Shown: positions 33,591 to 33,717 of the stretch, one piece after another | Layout: the number at the start of each line of letters is the position of its first letter | Position numbering within the stretch: the stretch's first letter is position 1 | Assembly (NCBI GenBank): GCA_903844135.1 | Contig: CAIMSN010000074.1 | Coordinates: 1-33,717, forward strand | Direction: 5' to 3' | DNA length: 33,717 nucleotides | From: an uncultured Rhodospirillales bacterium | Lineage (GTDB): Bacteria; Pseudomonadota; Alphaproteobacteria; Acetobacterales; Acetobacteraceae | Made by a program: the position numbers and the translations under genes | The notes under the pieces: model-generated | Seen by the model: the letters and a program-made list of their open reading frames with translations, nothing else | Database searches by the model: none | What the model was told of the DNA's origin: nothing

Positions 33591-33717
33591 TCATGCCGCC
33601 GCACCCGCCAGCAGCGCCTGCTGCCAGGCTGCCTCGGCGAGCGAGGGGACCCGCGCCGCCATCGCCCCGGCCTGCGCGCTCGACGCGTTGCCGTCGTCGA
33701 CCCGCTTGCGGATGCCC
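33591..33717 (-). CDS. ACAD-associated phosphotransferase family protein, C-terminal end (partial)
   Basis: The window ends inside this gene; the final 41 codons are present, ending at TGA 33591-33593. The peptide GIRKRVDDGNASSAQAG followed by VPSLAEAAWQAAL resembles the C-terminus of aminoglycoside-phosphotransferase-like proteins that sit beside acyl-CoA dehydrogenase genes and correspond to the kinase half of mammalian ACAD10/11. Those proteins phosphorylate hydroxyacyl-CoAs so that the hydroxyl can be removed. The match rests on a short segment recalled from memory, so it is tentative. The stop overlaps a possible start of the next SDR (ATGA), making them one operon. Confidence 0.5.
   Translation of the reverse strand, partial: GIRKRVDDGNASSAQAGAMAARVPSLAEAAWQQALLAGAAA

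Overview
The window is high-GC bacterial chromosome, densely packed and almost entirely metabolic. A TonB-dependent receptor, a bifunctional FadB/FadJ-type beta-oxidation enzyme, an ETF/acyl-CoA dehydrogenase system, a GbpR-like LysR regulator and proteins with rhizobial/acetobacterial style FDPxYY repeats point to a Gram-negative alphaproteobacterium, possibly Acetobacteraceae or a sphingomonad. That placement is inference. I see no rRNA, tRNA, CRISPR array, transposase or phage gene.

Left end, plus strand: the 3' end of etfA (1-139) and an acetyl-CoA acetyltransferase (142-1323). Then 1324-2690 is a looser stretch with three small ORFs, one of which (1767-2240) carries two tandem FDPxYY repeats normally attached to glycosyltransferases. 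From 8913 down to 2690 on the minus strand lies a sugar-acid catabolic block: a LysR regulator, DenD-type dehydrogenase, xylose-isomerase-like TIM barrel, sugar MFS transporter and a large ApnL-like lactonase. No kinase, decarboxylase or aldolase is present.

Middle: a TetR gene (8970-9596) diverges from a tightly coupled SDR, Baeyer-Villiger-type monooxygenase and alpha/beta hydrolase operon (9723-13026). This unit should turn a secondary alcohol or ketone into an ester or lactone and hydrolyse it. An N-terminally missing TetR remnant and a short noncoding stretch separate it from fumC (13546-14940). Convergent to fumC is an SDR plus GH15 glucoamylase-like pair (17799-14943).

Then come an FAD/NAD(P)-binding protein and an SsuD-like flavin monooxygenase (minus), a divergent Gfo/Idh/MocA oxidoreductase (plus), and an MFS transporter plus TonB-dependent receptor (minus, 25094-21609). 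Together they look like an uptake and oxidation cluster, possibly for an organosulfur compound or a modified sugar.

Right end, all minus strand, 33717 to 25203: an ACAD-associated phosphotransferase (C-terminus only), two SDRs, a fused enoyl-CoA hydratase/3-hydroxyacyl-CoA dehydrogenase, an AlkK-like acyl-CoA ligase, a hotdog thioesterase and a pair of acyl-CoA dehydrogenases. Only one of the pair keeps a recognisable catalytic glutamate. With ETF and thiolase at the other end, the window holds most of a beta-oxidation route for an unusual, perhaps hydroxylated, acid. The BVMO/hydrolase unit is a plausible source of such hydroxy acids.
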